Translations under genes and position numbers: made by a program
The notes under the pieces: generated by a model
Database searches by the model: none
The model's input: the letters and a program-made list of their open reading frames with translations, nothing else
Told to the model about the DNA's origin: nothing
Part shown: piece by piece, positions 27,801 through 36,897 of the stretch
Layout of the letters: each line of letters starts with the position of its first letter
How positions within the stretch are numbered: the stretch's first letter is position 1
Origin: Flavisolibacter amylovorans
Lineage (GTDB): Bacteria > Bacteroidota > Bacteroidia > Chitinophagales > Chitinophagaceae
NCBI RefSeq assembly: GCF_039541815.1
Contig: NZ_BAABGY010000006.1
Span: 62,001 to 126,000, forward strand
DNA: 64,000 nucleotides
Direction: 5' to 3'

Positions 27801-30800
27801 TTCCACGGCACAGCACCCGACGCACGTTTTCGGCACCGGTACCTACAACATCAAGCTCACCGTCACCTCGTCGAGCGGCTGCGTTGCCGACACCACCATT
27901 ACGGCTGAATTCAAGATCCAGCCCGATGCCCAGTTCCCGGCGCTCCCGGCAGTATGCGAGAACGGCGCCGCCTTCTCCGTGGCTACCGCCTCCGTTACCA
28001 ACGGCGTTCCCGGCACGGGCGTCTACTCGGGCCCCGGCACCGATGCCGCGGGCAACTTCAACCCCGCCGCCGCCGCCATTGGCCCCAACACGATCACCTA
28101 CATCTTTACCTCCACCGCCGGCTGCGCCGACACCGTCACGAGCATCGTAAACGTGAAGCCGCGCCCGCGCCCGACCTTTACCGGGCCTGCAGGCGGCTGC
28201 TTCACCGACGGCGTGGTGACCTTCGCCAACGGCACCACCATCGCCGATGGCTCGGCCCTGACCTACAGCTGGAACTTCGGCGACCCCGCGGCCACCGGCG
28301 CCAACCCTAACACGTCTACAGCCACCAACGGCACGCATACCTTCGGCACCGGTACCTATAACGTGCAGCTTTCTGCTACGTCGGCCAACGGCTGCTCCGC
28401 CGATACCACCATCACCTTCACATTCAGCATTGCTCCGGCGGCTACCTACCCGGCCCTCGCTGCTGTGTGCGAGAACATGACCGGCACCGTGTCGGTGGCT
28501 ACAGCCTCCGTCACCAACGGTGTGCCCGGAACCGGTGTGTACAGCGGCCCGGGCGTGGACGCCGCCGGCAACTTCACCCCTTCGGCCGTAGGAGCAGGCA
28601 CCTACACCATCACCTACATCTTCACCGCGCCTTCGGGCTGCGCCGATACCGTGACCAGCCAGATCCAGGTGAAGCCGCGCCCCCGGCCCAACTTCACCGT
28701 ACCGGGCGGCGGCTGTCTCGACAACGGCCTCGTGACCTTCCCCAACACGACCACGATCGCCGACGGCTCCGCGATGACCTATTCCTGGAACTTCGGCGAT
28801 CCGGCGGCCACGGGCTCCAACCCCAACACCTCGACCGCCGTGAACGGATCGCACAACTTCGCGACCGGCACCTATAACATCCAGCTGACCGCTACATCCG
28901 CTAACGGTTGCTCCGCCGACACGACGATCACCGCCACCTTCAGCATCAAGCCGCAACTCGCCTGGACGAACCTTGCCGATGTATGCGTCAATGGAAGCCC
29001 GGTATCCGTGGCCACGGCCTTGGTCACTAACAACGTGCCCGGCGCAGGTACCTACAGCGGAACCGGCGTTAATGCCGCCGGCCAGTTCGACCCGGCCATG
29101 GCCGGCGTCGGCACCCACGAGCTCACGTATACCTTCGTTTCCGCCGCCAACTGCACGGTGACCATCACCCGTAACATTACGGTGAAGCCGCGTCCCTTCG
29201 TCAACTTCACCTATCCTCCCGGCGGCTGTCTTACCGACGGCACGGTCACCTTTACCAACACGACCACCATCAACCCGGCTTCGCCCATGACCTACGTGTG
29301 GGACTTCGGTGATGCCGCCGCTACACCGGGCAACCCGAATACATCAACCGCCACCAACGGCACGCACGTATTCGGTAACGGGACCTACAACATCAAGCTC
29401 ACGGCCACAGCTGCCAACGGCTGCGCCGCCGACACCACGATCACCGCTACGTTCAGCATCAAGCCCCAGCTGGCCTGGCCGCAGCCTGCGGACCTGTGCG
29501 TGAACGGAGCCGCTGCTTCCTACGCCACCGCGAGCGTCACCAACGGCGTAACCGGCACCGGCGTGTACAGCGGCACCGGCATCGATGCCAACGGCAACTT
29601 CAACCCGGCTACTGCCGGCGTGGGTCCGCATACGCTGACCTACACCTTCACTTCGTCGACCGGTTGCCAGGAGACCATCACCCGCACCGTAACCGTGAAG
29701 CCGCGTCCGTTTGTCAACTTTACCTATCCTGCCGGCGGCTGCCTCGTGGATGGCACAGTGACCTTTACCAACACAACGACCATTAGCCCTGCATCTGCAC
29801 TTACCTATGCCTGGGACTTTGGTGACGCTGCCGCAACGCCCGGTAATCCCAATACGTCGACGGCGACCAATGGCACGCACGTATTCGGGAATGGCACGTA
29901 TAACATCAAGCTGACGGCAACCGCCGCCAACGGCTGCGTTGCCGACACGACCATCGCGGCCACCTTCAGCATCAAGCCCCAGCTCGCCTGGCCCCAGCCC
30001 GCCGACCTGTGCGTGAACGGAACGGCCACGTCCTTCGCAACGGCCACCGTTACCAACAGCGTCGCCGGAACCGGAACCTACAGCGGTATAGGCATCGATG
30101 CGAGCGGCAACTTCAATCCGGCCACGGCAGGAGTAGGCCCGCATACGCTCACCTACACGTACACTTCGAATGCCGGCTGTATCGAGACGATTACCCGCAC
30201 GGTGACCGTGAAGCCGCGTCCCTTCGTGAACTTCACCTATCCTCCCGGCGGCTGTCTCGTAGACGGTACGGTGACCTTTACCAACACGACCACGATCAAC
30301 CCGGCCTCCCCGATGACCTGGGCCTGGGACTTTGGTGACGCCGCTGCCACGCCTTCGAACCCGAACACGTCGACTGCCCAGAACGGCTCACACGTATTCG
30401 GCAACGGCACCTACAATATCAAGCTCACCGCGAATGCGGCCAACGGCTGTTCCGCCTATACGACCATCACGGCTACCTTCAGCATCCAGCCGCAGCTGGC
30501 TTGGGCGCAGCCGGCCGATCTTTGCGTAAATGAAGCCGCTACCTCGTTCGCCACGGCTACCGTCACCAACAGTGTGACCGGCACCGGGGTGTACAGCGGC
30601 ACCGGCATCGACGCGGCAGGCAATTTCAACCCGGCTACCGCCGGCGTAGGTCCGCACACGCTCACCTATACCTTCACTTCGACTGCAGGATGTGTGGAGA
30701 CCATCACCCGCACTGTAAATGTGAAGGCCCGTCCCTTCGCCAACTTCAGCAGCAGCGCCGGCTCCTGCCTCGTGGACGGCACGGTGACCTTCACGAACAG

Positions 30801-32517
30801 CACCACCCCGGTTGCCGGCAGCACCCTCAGCTACGCCTGGAACTTCGGTGACGCGATGGCCACTCCGTCGAACCCCAATACTTCAACTGCCGCCAACCCG
30901 ACGCACGTGTTCGGTACCGGCTCCTATAACATCCAATTGACCGCAACCGCCTCGAACGGCTGCTCGGGCGACACCACGATCACGATGCCGTTCAGCATCA
31001 AGCCGCAACTGAGCTTCGGTCCGCTGACGGCCGTGTGCGCCAACGCCACCGGCACCTACTCGGTAGCCTATGCCACGGTCACGAACGGCGTTGCGGGTAC
31101 GGGCGTTTACTCCGGACCCGGCACCGATGCCGCCGGCAATTTCAATCCCGCCGCTGCCAACGTAGGACCCAACACCATCAGCTACACCTTTACGTCGGCC
31201 GCAGGCTGCCAGGAAACCATCACGAGCACGATCACGGTGCATCCGAAGCCGACCGCCCTCTTTACCGCCTCGGCCGATATCTGTATCGACGGCGTGGCCA
31301 CCGTAACGGATGCCTCCACGATCAGCTCCGGCGCCATCGCTACCTGGAACTGGGACCTCGGCAACGGCAACACGCCTTCCAACAGCACGGGCGGCACCTT
31401 CACCGTACCGTACCCCAGCACCGGCCCCGCTACGATCCGCCTGACGGTGGTAAGCGACCAGGGCTGCGTGAGCGATCCCTACACCCGCACCCTCACCGTA
31501 CACCCGCTGCCGGTGGCCGACTTCAGCCTGCCCGCCTCGGTATGTATGCCGGGCGGCGTGGCGTCGATGGCCAGCACGTCGACGGTAGGGGATGGCTCGA
31601 CCCTCAGCTACGTCTGGAACTTCGGCGATGCCTCGCCGAACGCGACCGGCGCGAGCGTCAGCCATGTATATGCCGCTACCGGCTCCTATACCATTACCCT
31701 GACGGCCACTTCGGCCTGGGGTTGCGTGAGCGATACCAGCAAAGTGCTTTCTGCCTTCTACGACAAGCCGGTGGTTGACTTCACCATGAACGCCGCCGAG
31801 CTCTGCCAGGGTGTGGAAAGCGTCTTCACCGACATCAGCACCGCTCCCAACAGCACGATTGCGAGCCGCCAGTGGACCTTCGCCAACGGCAAGACCGATA
31901 CGGCCGCCATCGCCCGCACTACGTTTGCCACGCCCGGTACCTACCAGGTACGCCTCCGCGTCACGAACGGCGTGGGCTGCACCGCCGACACGGTGAAGCC
32001 GGTGATCGTGCACCTCCAACCGAAAGTTGACGCGGGCCCGTCCTTCGTAGTACCGGTAGGCACCCAGGTGCGCTTCAATCCGACCGTAAACTCTTCGACG
32101 CTGAACTTCCAGTGGACGCCGGGTGGCGGTCTTTCCGGCGCCAACACGCTGCGCCCGACGATGCTGGCCCAGCGCAACGCCACCTATTACCTGACGGCCA
32201 CGGGCGCTGGCGGTTGCACCGCCAGCGACTCGCTTACCGTGAAGATCCTGCTGCCGGTGAAGATCCCGAACGCCTTCTCGCCCAACGGCGACGGCCAGCA
32301 CGATACCTGGGCGATCGAAAGCCTGAAAGACTACCCCGGCGCAACGGTGGAAGTGTTCAACCGCTATGGCCAGCGCGTGTACTTCTCCAACGGCTACTCC
32401 GTACCCTGGGACGGCCGGTACAACGGCTCCCTGCTGCCCTTCGCCACGTATTATTACGTGATCGTGCTGCAGAACGGCTTCGCACCCATCACCGGCACCA
32501 TCACCATCATCAAATAA
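24820..32517 (+). CDS. Giant T9SS-secreted PKD-repeat protein (2565 aa)
   Basis: A signal peptide (MTQLFRLVLSVLFLVAGFRS, cleaved near TAQ) is followed by an IgGFc-binding-like domain (about 25-540) homologous to the one in the upstream giant protein (EFWVGYGHH, NVPIVAYAHIYA, PEMVFLSPVEQAI). A linker and PKD domain come next. Eight tandem units of about 171 residues then span about 27121-31243 in DNA; each has a PKD domain (YxWDFGDPAAT, TGTYNIKLT) plus a second beta-sandwich (TGVYSGPGxD, FNPA). Further PKD domains follow. The last about 85 residues (IPNAFSPNGDGQHDTW to ITIIK) are a type B T9SS sorting tail. It starts 20 bp after the previous gene. Probable cell-surface fibre or adhesin exported with SprF/PorP help. 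Confidence 0.92.
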   Translation: MTQLFRLVLSVLFLVAGFRSTAQNVTNRGKEFWVGYGHHQYMEPGFQNDQDMVLYFSAEAQAAQVKVTIRGRGATTVNTYNVAANTVVATPVMPKSGTNDVRLYDVPPSFGGNGGEGLYNMSIHIESNVPIVAYAHIYASVSSGATMLLPVDAWGYQYTSINSQQINAGGPGFSWVYVIAKEDNTVIEINPKVATRLGKPANVPFRITMNKGQIYQFIGQSDAQGNGNQFTGTTVKSIANGAGVCNPIAVFSGSSRTQGEQIPCANVAGRDNDMQQAFPAHAWGKRYLTAPFVAANNTSANQTCYYKIVARDPGTTVRRNTNIITPNAAGYWEFSSNQGELIEADKPIMVAQFMAGSGSSTCNPSSGQGDPEMVFLSPVEQAIKSVGFYRNTKQSITSNFVTVIIPATGVASLVIDGVQASTLPQYTHPRDANYKVVTRRWTAAPAQALMSSSEPFNAITYGMGSAESYAYNAGTFLKNLNAVADIHNELDTSVKTHAYTCPNTPVELSALMAYKPTMMVWKLSTLAGIIDPSADVAMANPTPIDSTTINNVKYYKYRLPGTYKFNRAGTFLIPIDATNNMIANCAHTEPLFIEVTVNPGPVAAYNFNHTGCTTDTIRFAAVPPPGFNMGKYVWSFNPGDSTRPNRDTLFAPGTYDIKLTVVTNEGCVDDTTRTVVVGGRPSADFTMAPSPVCEGGSVTFTNPTGGTPPAGASWYWDFGNGSTPVTLNANTPQTINYPSYGTYTVRHVYKATANCLSDTVSKVLTVYAKPRPNFTYSPTGCLPADSIVTFTSTTTIPDGQAATSYYWDFGDPAATAQNPNTSTLANPSHKFGIGTYNIKFSVTTAQGCIKDTTIILTFQTGAAISWPPLPAVCSNASGTVSIATAVVTNGVPGSGTYGGPGVSPDGTFNPAVAGPGTHTVTYSYLPSGGGCATGASNTITVAARPRPAFTIPAGGCLVNDTVTLTNTSTVSDGATLTYLWNFGDPAATATNPNTSTAQHPTHVFGTGTYNIKLTVTSSSGCVADTTITAEFKIQPDAQFPALPAVCENGAAFSVATASVTNGVPGTGVYSGPGTDAAGNFNPAAAAIGPNTITYIFTSTAGCADTVTSIVNVKPRPRPTFTGPAGGCFTDGVVTFANGTTIADGSALTYSWNFGDPAATGANPNTSTATNGTHTFGTGTYNVQLSATSANGCSADTTITFTFSIAPAATYPALAAVCENMTGTVSVATASVTNGVPGTGVYSGPGVDAAGNFTPSAVGAGTYTITYIFTAPSGCADTVTSQIQVKPRPRPNFTVPGGGCLDNGLVTFPNTTTIADGSAMTYSWNFGDPAATGSNPNTSTAVNGSHNFATGTYNIQLTATSANGCSADTTITATFSIKPQLAWTNLADVCVNGSPVSVATALVTNNVPGAGTYSGTGVNAAGQFDPAMAGVGTHELTYTFVSAANCTVTITRNITVKPRPFVNFTYPPGGCLTDGTVTFTNTTTINPASPMTYVWDFGDAAATPGNPNTSTATNGTHVFGNGTYNIKLTATAANGCAADTTITATFSIKPQLAWPQPADLCVNGAAASYATASVTNGVTGTGVYSGTGIDANGNFNPATAGVGPHTLTYTFTSSTGCQETITRTVTVKPRPFVNFTYPAGGCLVDGTVTFTNTTTISPASALTYAWDFGDAAATPGNPNTSTATNGTHVFGNGTYNIKLTATAANGCVADTTIAATFSIKPQLAWPQPADLCVNGTATSFATATVTNSVAGTGTYSGIGIDASGNFNPATAGVGPHTLTYTYTSNAGCIETITRTVTVKPRPFVNFTYPPGGCLVDGTVTFTNTTTINPASPMTWAWDFGDAAATPSNPNTSTAQNGSHVFGNGTYNIKLTANAANGCSAYTTITATFSIQPQLAWAQPADLCVNEAATSFATATVTNSVTGTGVYSGTGIDAAGNFNPATAGVGPHTLTYTFTSTAGCVETITRTVNVKARPFANFSSSAGSCLVDGTVTFTNSTTPVAGSTLSYAWNFGDAMATPSNPNTSTAANPTHVFGTGSYNIQLTATASNGCSGDTTITMPFSIKPQLSFGPLTAVCANATGTYSVAYATVTNGVAGTGVYSGPGTDAAGNFNPAAANVGPNTISYTFTSAAGCQETITSTITVHPKPTALFTASADICIDGVATVTDASTISSGAIATWNWDLGNGNTPSNSTGGTFTVPYPSTGPATIRLTVVSDQGCVSDPYTRTLTVHPLPVADFSLPASVCMPGGVASMASTSTVGDGSTLSYVWNFGDASPNATGASVSHVYAATGSYTITLTATSAWGCVSDTSKVLSAFYDKPVVDFTMNAAELCQGVESVFTDISTAPNSTIASRQWTFANGKTDTAAIARTTFATPGTYQVRLRVTNGVGCTADTVKPVIVHLQPKVDAGPSFVVPVGTQVRFNPTVNSSTLNFQWTPGGGLSGANTLRPTMLAQRNATYYLTATGAGGCTASDSLTVKILLPVKIPNAFSPNGDGQHDTWAIESLKDYPGATVEVFNRYGQRVYFSNGYSVPWDGRYNGSLLPFATYYYVIVLQNGFAPITGTITIIK
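27121..31243 (+). repeat. Eight tandem 510-525 bp coding repeats (PKD plus Ig-like unit)
   Basis: Unit starts, marked by the codons for KPRP or KPRPF before a NFT-like triplet, fall near 27121, 27646, 28156, 28671, 29184, 29698, 30208 and 30723, with the last ending near 31243. Units 5 to 7 are almost identical in protein but differ at many third codon positions. Confidence 0.85.
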
Positions 32518-32554
32518 CCGCGACACACTAACCATCTACTTTACATCAAAACGA

Positions 32555-33568
32555 ATGAATATGAGCGCATCGAATAAAACCCTTTTGCTGGTCCTGCTTG
32601 CAGGCTCTTTTTGCCAGCAGGCACAGGCGCAAGTGGATCCGCACTTTTCCCAGTATTATGTGTATCCGTCCTTTCTCAACCCTGCCCTGACCGGCGCCTT
32701 CGACGGCAACTACCGCGTAGCCGGCATCTACCGCTCGCAGTGGGGCAATATCAGCAGCCCCTTCGCCACCAAGGGACTCGCCTTCGACATGACCTCGGAG
32801 CGCAACATCAACTTTGGCGCCTCGGTGCTGAACCAGACCGCGGGCAACGGCGGCTATAACTACACCACCGGCTACGCCAACTTCGCCTATACCGGCGTGC
32901 GCCTCGGTGCCGCCCAAACGCACCGCATCGTGTTCGGCCTGCAGGCCGGTGTCATCGACCGCCGCTGGAACACGTCGAAGATGACCTTCGGCGACCAATG
33001 GAACGCCGCCACCGGGTATGTGCCCACCAACCCCACCGGTGAAGCCACGGGCAACCGCAAAAACACCTCGTTCGACGCAGGCGCCGGCGTACTCTATTTC
33101 GACGCCACACCGGGCAAGAAGGCCAATGTGTATGGTGGTGTCTCGTTCGCGCACCTCACCCGGCCCACCGACAACTTCGGCGGAACCGGCGACGTAAAGC
33201 TTCCCGTGCGCACGACGGTGCATGCTGGTGTGCGCATCTCCATCGCCGACAACTTCACGCTGACCCCCAACGCGCTCTACCTGCGCCAGGGCACGGCCGA
33301 GGAAAAGATGATCGGCGCCTATGGCCAGTATAAGGTGACGCCCGAGACCGACCTGCTGCTCGGCGTTAACTACCGCTTCCAGGACGCCGTATCGCCCTAT
33401 GCCGGCTTCGGCTACAAGAACCTGGTGGTGGGCCTCAGCTACGACGTGAACACCTCCGACCTGAGCCGGATGGTGCGCGGCGCCAACGCCTTCGAGCTGT
33501 CGCTGACCTATATCGGCCGCCGCAAGGCCAAGACCCCCGAGGTAGAGTTCGTCTGCCCGACCCTGTAA
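32555..33568 (+). CDS. PorP/SprF family T9SS-associated outer membrane protein 1
   Basis: Outer-membrane beta-barrel of 337 residues with a signal peptide (TLLLVLLAGSFCQQAQAQ). The mature N-terminus VDPHFSQYYVYPSFLNPALTG is the hallmark of the PorP/SprF family, as is the repeating aromatic beta-strand pattern. In gliding Bacteroidota SprF is needed to secrete the giant adhesin SprB, and type B tails generally need such a partner. Its position 37 bp after a giant type B protein fits that role. It may attach the adhesins to the T9SS; which of the two it serves cannot be read from the sequence. Confidence 0.92.
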   Translation: MNMSASNKTLLLVLLAGSFCQQAQAQVDPHFSQYYVYPSFLNPALTGAFDGNYRVAGIYRSQWGNISSPFATKGLAFDMTSERNINFGASVLNQTAGNGGYNYTTGYANFAYTGVRLGAAQTHRIVFGLQAGVIDRRWNTSKMTFGDQWNAATGYVPTNPTGEATGNRKNTSFDAGAGVLYFDATPGKKANVYGGVSFAHLTRPTDNFGGTGDVKLPVRTTVHAGVRISIADNFTLTPNALYLRQGTAEEKMIGAYGQYKVTPETDLLLGVNYRFQDAVSPYAGFGYKNLVVGLSYDVNTSDLSRMVRGANAFELSLTYIGRRKAKTPEVEFVCPTL

Positions 33569-33635
33569 GCCATTACCTGAACCGACAACCGCTACTTTAC
33601 CCGGGACCCCGATCCCGACCAAAATACAGAACGAC

Positions 33636-35627
33636 ATGAGAACCCTCGCCGTTATAGCGACTGCCACCCTCCTCAGCACGGCTGCCCAGGCACAATTCAC
33701 GTTTGATTACCTCCGGGCTGCCGACGACTATTACCGTAAAGGCGACTTCTTTTCCGCCGCACAGTACTACGAGAAGTACCTCGCCAACAAGAAAGGCAAG
33801 CACGCCGGTGGCGGCCAGAACCCCTACGTGGTGCAGGCGGCCAGCAAGAAGACCGCCGGCGCGCGCCCGTCTTCCGATGCCGAAGCCGTTTACAACACGG
33901 CAGAGAGCTACCGCCAGCTGAACTACCACGTGAAGGCGGAGCCCTTCTACAAGCAGGCCTCGGAGCAATATGCCGCGCAGTTCCCGCTTGCGAAATACCA
34001 CTACGCCACCACGCTGCGCGCCCTCGAGCGCTATGCCGAGGCGGAAGCCGCATTCAAGTCGTTCATGGAAGGCTATGGCCAGACGGATACCTATAGCGCG
34101 GCCGCACAGCGCGAGATCCAGAACCTCCAGTTCATCCAGCAGCAGCTGGGGCGTAAGGACATGCGCCTCTTCACGGTGAACAAGGCCACTTCCGGACTCA
34201 ACGACACCGGCGCCGCCTATGCCCCCGTTTGGATCGGTGAGAATAGCCTCCTGTTTACCTCCACGCGCCCCGTACCCAACGACAAAAGCAAATCCTATAT
34301 CAACCGCGTATACGAGGCCACGATGTCGGGCGGCGTGCCTTCCGGTGTGGTACCCGTAGGCCTTGCCCAGGAGGGGGAGACCCACCAGGGCGTGGTAGCC
34401 GCCACCCCCGACGGTAACACGATGTTCCTTACCCGCTGGACCATCGGCAAAGGCAGCAAGAACGCTTCCATCTACAGCGCCCGCAAGAGCGGTGGTGCCT
34501 GGAGCAACCCCGAGCCCCTCGCTTCCCTCAACGTGGACGGCGCCAACACGCAGCAGCCCTTCGTGATGCCCGGCGGCCAGCAGCTCCTTTTCTCGAGCAA
34601 CCGCGCCGGCGGCTCGGGCGGCTACGACCTTTATATGGCCGACCTCGGCGCTGACGGCTCTGTGAGCAATATCCGCAACCTCGGTCCCTCCATCAACACG
34701 GCCTTCGACGAGCAGGCACCGTACTATCATGCCGCCTCCGGCTCGCTGGTATTTGCGTCCAACGGCCGCGTGGGCATGGGGGAGTTCGACCTGTACTGGA
34801 GCAAGGGCACGGCCGGTAACTGGAGCGAGCCCCAGAACTTCGGCTACCCGGTGAACTCGGTGAAGGACGATATCTACTTCGCTTCCAAAGGCACCGCCCG
34901 CAACATCCTCGAGGATGTGCTCTTCTCCTCCGACCGCTCCTCGGCCTGCTGTCTCGAACTGTTCTCGCTCCAGAAGAAACGCCCGCTGAAGATGATCTCC
35001 GGTACCGTGATGTCCTGCGACAACCGCACCCCGATCGCCGGCGCCCAGGTGAACATCATGGACACCGTGAACAACCGCACCGTGGCCACGCTCACCACCG
35101 ATGCGAGCGGCCGCTACTCCTTTACGCTGGAGGAGTTCCAGCCGCTGAAGGCCGTGGCTTCGAACAATAACTACTACGCCAACTTCCTCTCGTTCAACAC
35201 GCCGGCCAATACCGACGAAGACGAGCTGACCAACCCCGAGCTGTGCCTCACGGCCATCAAGTACGACGAACCGGTAGTGGTCGACAACGTGTATTATGAT
35301 TTCGGAAAGGCCGACCTGAAAGAGGAGTCCTTCCCCGAGCTCGACAAGCTGGTGAAGCTGATGCAGGATAACCCGAACATCAAGGCCGAGATCAGCGCCC
35401 ACACCGATGCCGTCGGCTCCGATGCCGCCAACATGAAGCTTTCCGAGGCACGTGCCCAGAGCGTCGTGAATTATATGATCAGCAAAGGCATTACCACCGA
35501 CCGCTTCGTGGTGAAAGGCTATGGCGAGACGCAACCGCTGGAGCCCAACAAGAACCCCGACGGCACGGACAACCCGGCAGGACGTGAGAAGAACAGGAGA
35601 ACGGAATTTAAGGTGATCAAGAACTGA
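33636..35627 (+). CDS. PorE-like OmpA/PD40/TPR outer membrane-associated protein
   Basis: 663 residues with a signal peptide (ATATLLSTAAQAQ). The order is TPR-like helices (about 20-180, e.g. YYRKGDFFSAAQYYEKYL), then a PD40/WD40-like propeller (about 190-430, with LLFTSTRPV, LLFSSNRAGGSGGYDLYM, LVFASNGRVGMGEFDLYW). A carboxypeptidase-regulatory-like beta-sandwich (about 448-530, SGTVMSCDNRTPIAGAQV) and an OmpA peptidoglycan-binding domain (about 545-660, AHTDAVGSD, LSEARAQSV, GYGETQP, NRRTEF) follow. This is the architecture of PorE, which anchors the T9SS to peptidoglycan. It lies between two PorP/SprF genes, so it probably stabilises this adhesin-export unit. Confidence 0.92.
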   Translation: MRTLAVIATATLLSTAAQAQFTFDYLRAADDYYRKGDFFSAAQYYEKYLANKKGKHAGGGQNPYVVQAASKKTAGARPSSDAEAVYNTAESYRQLNYHVKAEPFYKQASEQYAAQFPLAKYHYATTLRALERYAEAEAAFKSFMEGYGQTDTYSAAAQREIQNLQFIQQQLGRKDMRLFTVNKATSGLNDTGAAYAPVWIGENSLLFTSTRPVPNDKSKSYINRVYEATMSGGVPSGVVPVGLAQEGETHQGVVAATPDGNTMFLTRWTIGKGSKNASIYSARKSGGAWSNPEPLASLNVDGANTQQPFVMPGGQQLLFSSNRAGGSGGYDLYMADLGADGSVSNIRNLGPSINTAFDEQAPYYHAASGSLVFASNGRVGMGEFDLYWSKGTAGNWSEPQNFGYPVNSVKDDIYFASKGTARNILEDVLFSSDRSSACCLELFSLQKKRPLKMISGTVMSCDNRTPIAGAQVNIMDTVNNRTVATLTTDASGRYSFTLEEFQPLKAVASNNNYYANFLSFNTPANTDEDELTNPELCLTAIKYDEPVVVDNVYYDFGKADLKEESFPELDKLVKLMQDNPNIKAEISAHTDAVGSDAANMKLSEARAQSVVNYMISKGITTDRFVVKGYGETQPLEPNKNPDGTDNPAGREKNRRTEFKVIKN

Positions 35628-35658
35628 CGAACCTTTTCACAACTCATAGAAAACACCC

Positions 35659-36678
35659 ATGAAAAAGATCTTAACGGGACTTCTGTTGTGCAGCACGCTC
35701 GCCGTATCGGCGCAGCAGAAGCCCCATTACACCCAGTATGTCCTGAACCAGTACATCGTGAACCCCGCCGTAACGGGCATCGAGAACTACACGGACGTTA
35801 AGATCAGCCACCGCCAGCAGTGGACGGGCATCCAGGATGCGCCGACCACGACCTACCTGACGATCCATGCCCCGATCGGCAAGAGCGACTACCGCAGTAC
35901 GGCCACCTCGCTGGGCATGATCGGGGAGAACCTGCGCGGCTCCTCTTACTGGGAGAACTACGAGGCGGCAAAGCCGCACCACGGCATCGGCCTGCAGCTG
36001 ATTCAGGACCGCACCGGTCCGATCAGCCAGGTGACCGCCGCGGTGACCTATGCCTACCACCTCGGTCTTACGCAGAAGATCTCTCTTTCGGGTGGTGTGG
36101 GCCTTGGCGTCAACCGCCTGCAGCTCGATCCCAGCAAGCTGGATTTCGGTAATGGGCAGGCCGACCCCGCCGTAGGTGGCAATACCGCGTTTCAGAAGCT
36201 GAAGCCCGATATCAGCGCCGGCCTTTACCTGTACTCCTCCGACTTCTTCGTGGGGCTTTCGGCCCAGCAGATCGCGCCGGTGGACTACACGTTTTCCGAG
36301 AATGGTACGCCCATGACGGGTGGCAACAAGCAGGTGCCGCACCTGTTCGGCACGGCCGGCTATCGCTTCCTGATCGGCGAGAACTTCAACCTGATGCCCT
36401 CGGTGCTGGTGAAGTACATCTCCCCGGTGCCGATGCAGTTCGACGCCAACCTGAAACTGCAGTACCTCGACCGCGCCTGGATCGGTGCTTCGATGCGGAT
36501 GCGCGACGGCTTCGCCGGCATGGCAGGCCTCAACATCTCGAACGTGTTCAACGTATCGTATGCCTACGACTACACCACGTCGGGCCTGCGCAACTACAGC
36601 AGGGGCACGCACGAGGTGATGATCGGCTTCCTGCTGGGCAACAAGTACGGCGATACCTGCCCCCGCAACCTTTGGTAA
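35659..36678 (+). CDS. PorP/SprF family T9SS-associated outer membrane protein 2
   Basis: Second PorP/SprF protein, 339 residues, with signal peptide (LTGLLLCSTLAVSAQ) and the family start KPHYTQYVLNQYIVNPAVTG. Beta-strands with the typical SGGVGLG and SDFFVGLSAQQ patterns follow, ending RGTHEVMIGFLLGNK. It is clearly diverged from the first copy. With two giant type B proteins and two PorP proteins in one island, each may serve one client. A terminator follows the stop. Confidence 0.92.
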   Translation: MKKILTGLLLCSTLAVSAQQKPHYTQYVLNQYIVNPAVTGIENYTDVKISHRQQWTGIQDAPTTTYLTIHAPIGKSDYRSTATSLGMIGENLRGSSYWENYEAAKPHHGIGLQLIQDRTGPISQVTAAVTYAYHLGLTQKISLSGGVGLGVNRLQLDPSKLDFGNGQADPAVGGNTAFQKLKPDISAGLYLYSSDFFVGLSAQQIAPVDYTFSENGTPMTGGNKQVPHLFGTAGYRFLIGENFNLMPSVLVKYISPVPMQFDANLKLQYLDRAWIGASMRMRDGFAGMAGLNISNVFNVSYAYDYTTSGLRNYSRGTHEVMIGFLLGNKYGDTCPRNLW

Positions 36679-36697
36679 ATCCTTGAAAAGCGAATAG

Positions 36698-36722
36698 AAA
36701 GGGCCCCGTAAGGGGCCTTTTT
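36698..36722. terminator. Bidirectional terminator between T9SS island and arginine operon
   Basis: A GGCCCC stem (36702-36707), loop GTAA and GGGGCC (36712-36717) are followed by five T; A residues lie on the left arm. It can end the plus-strand T9SS transcript and, read on the minus strand, the arginine operon. Confidence 0.8.
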
Positions 36723-36734
36723 GCTGCAGTAGAG

Positions 36735-36812
36735 AGAAGGAACGCAGATGGTACAGATGCGGCGGATGCACGCGGATCTGTTTTTATCCGTACCACCCGT
36801 GCAATCCGTGTT
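36735..36812. repeat. Imperfect inverted repeat of the ATCCGTG type
   Basis: The convergent gap holds CGGATGCACGCGGAT on the left and ATCCGTACCACCCGTG with CAATCCGTG on the right around a short A/T centre, giving an imperfect hairpin. Similar ATCCGTGCAATCCGTG intergenic repeats are, to my knowledge, common in Bacteroidota genomes. Confidence 0.6.
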
Positions 36813-36866
36813 CTTTCTCTTTTAAAAAGTGGATACGTCCACCAGCGCTCCTCTCCACAACGAAGC

Positions 36867-36897
36867 ATTCACGATTCACGTTTGACGATTCCCGAAT
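36867..36897. repeat. Heptad repeat overlapping the end of argH
   Basis: Four 7-mers (ACGATTC, ACGTTTG, ACGATTC, CCGAATG) run through the last codons and stop of argH, so the C-terminal residues of ArgH (GNRQT) are encoded by repeat sequence. Confidence 0.55.

Noticed and set aside
36660..36875. Small RNA gene in the convergent gap
   Set aside because: The hairpins are explained by a bidirectional terminator and a common ATCCGTG-type repeat.
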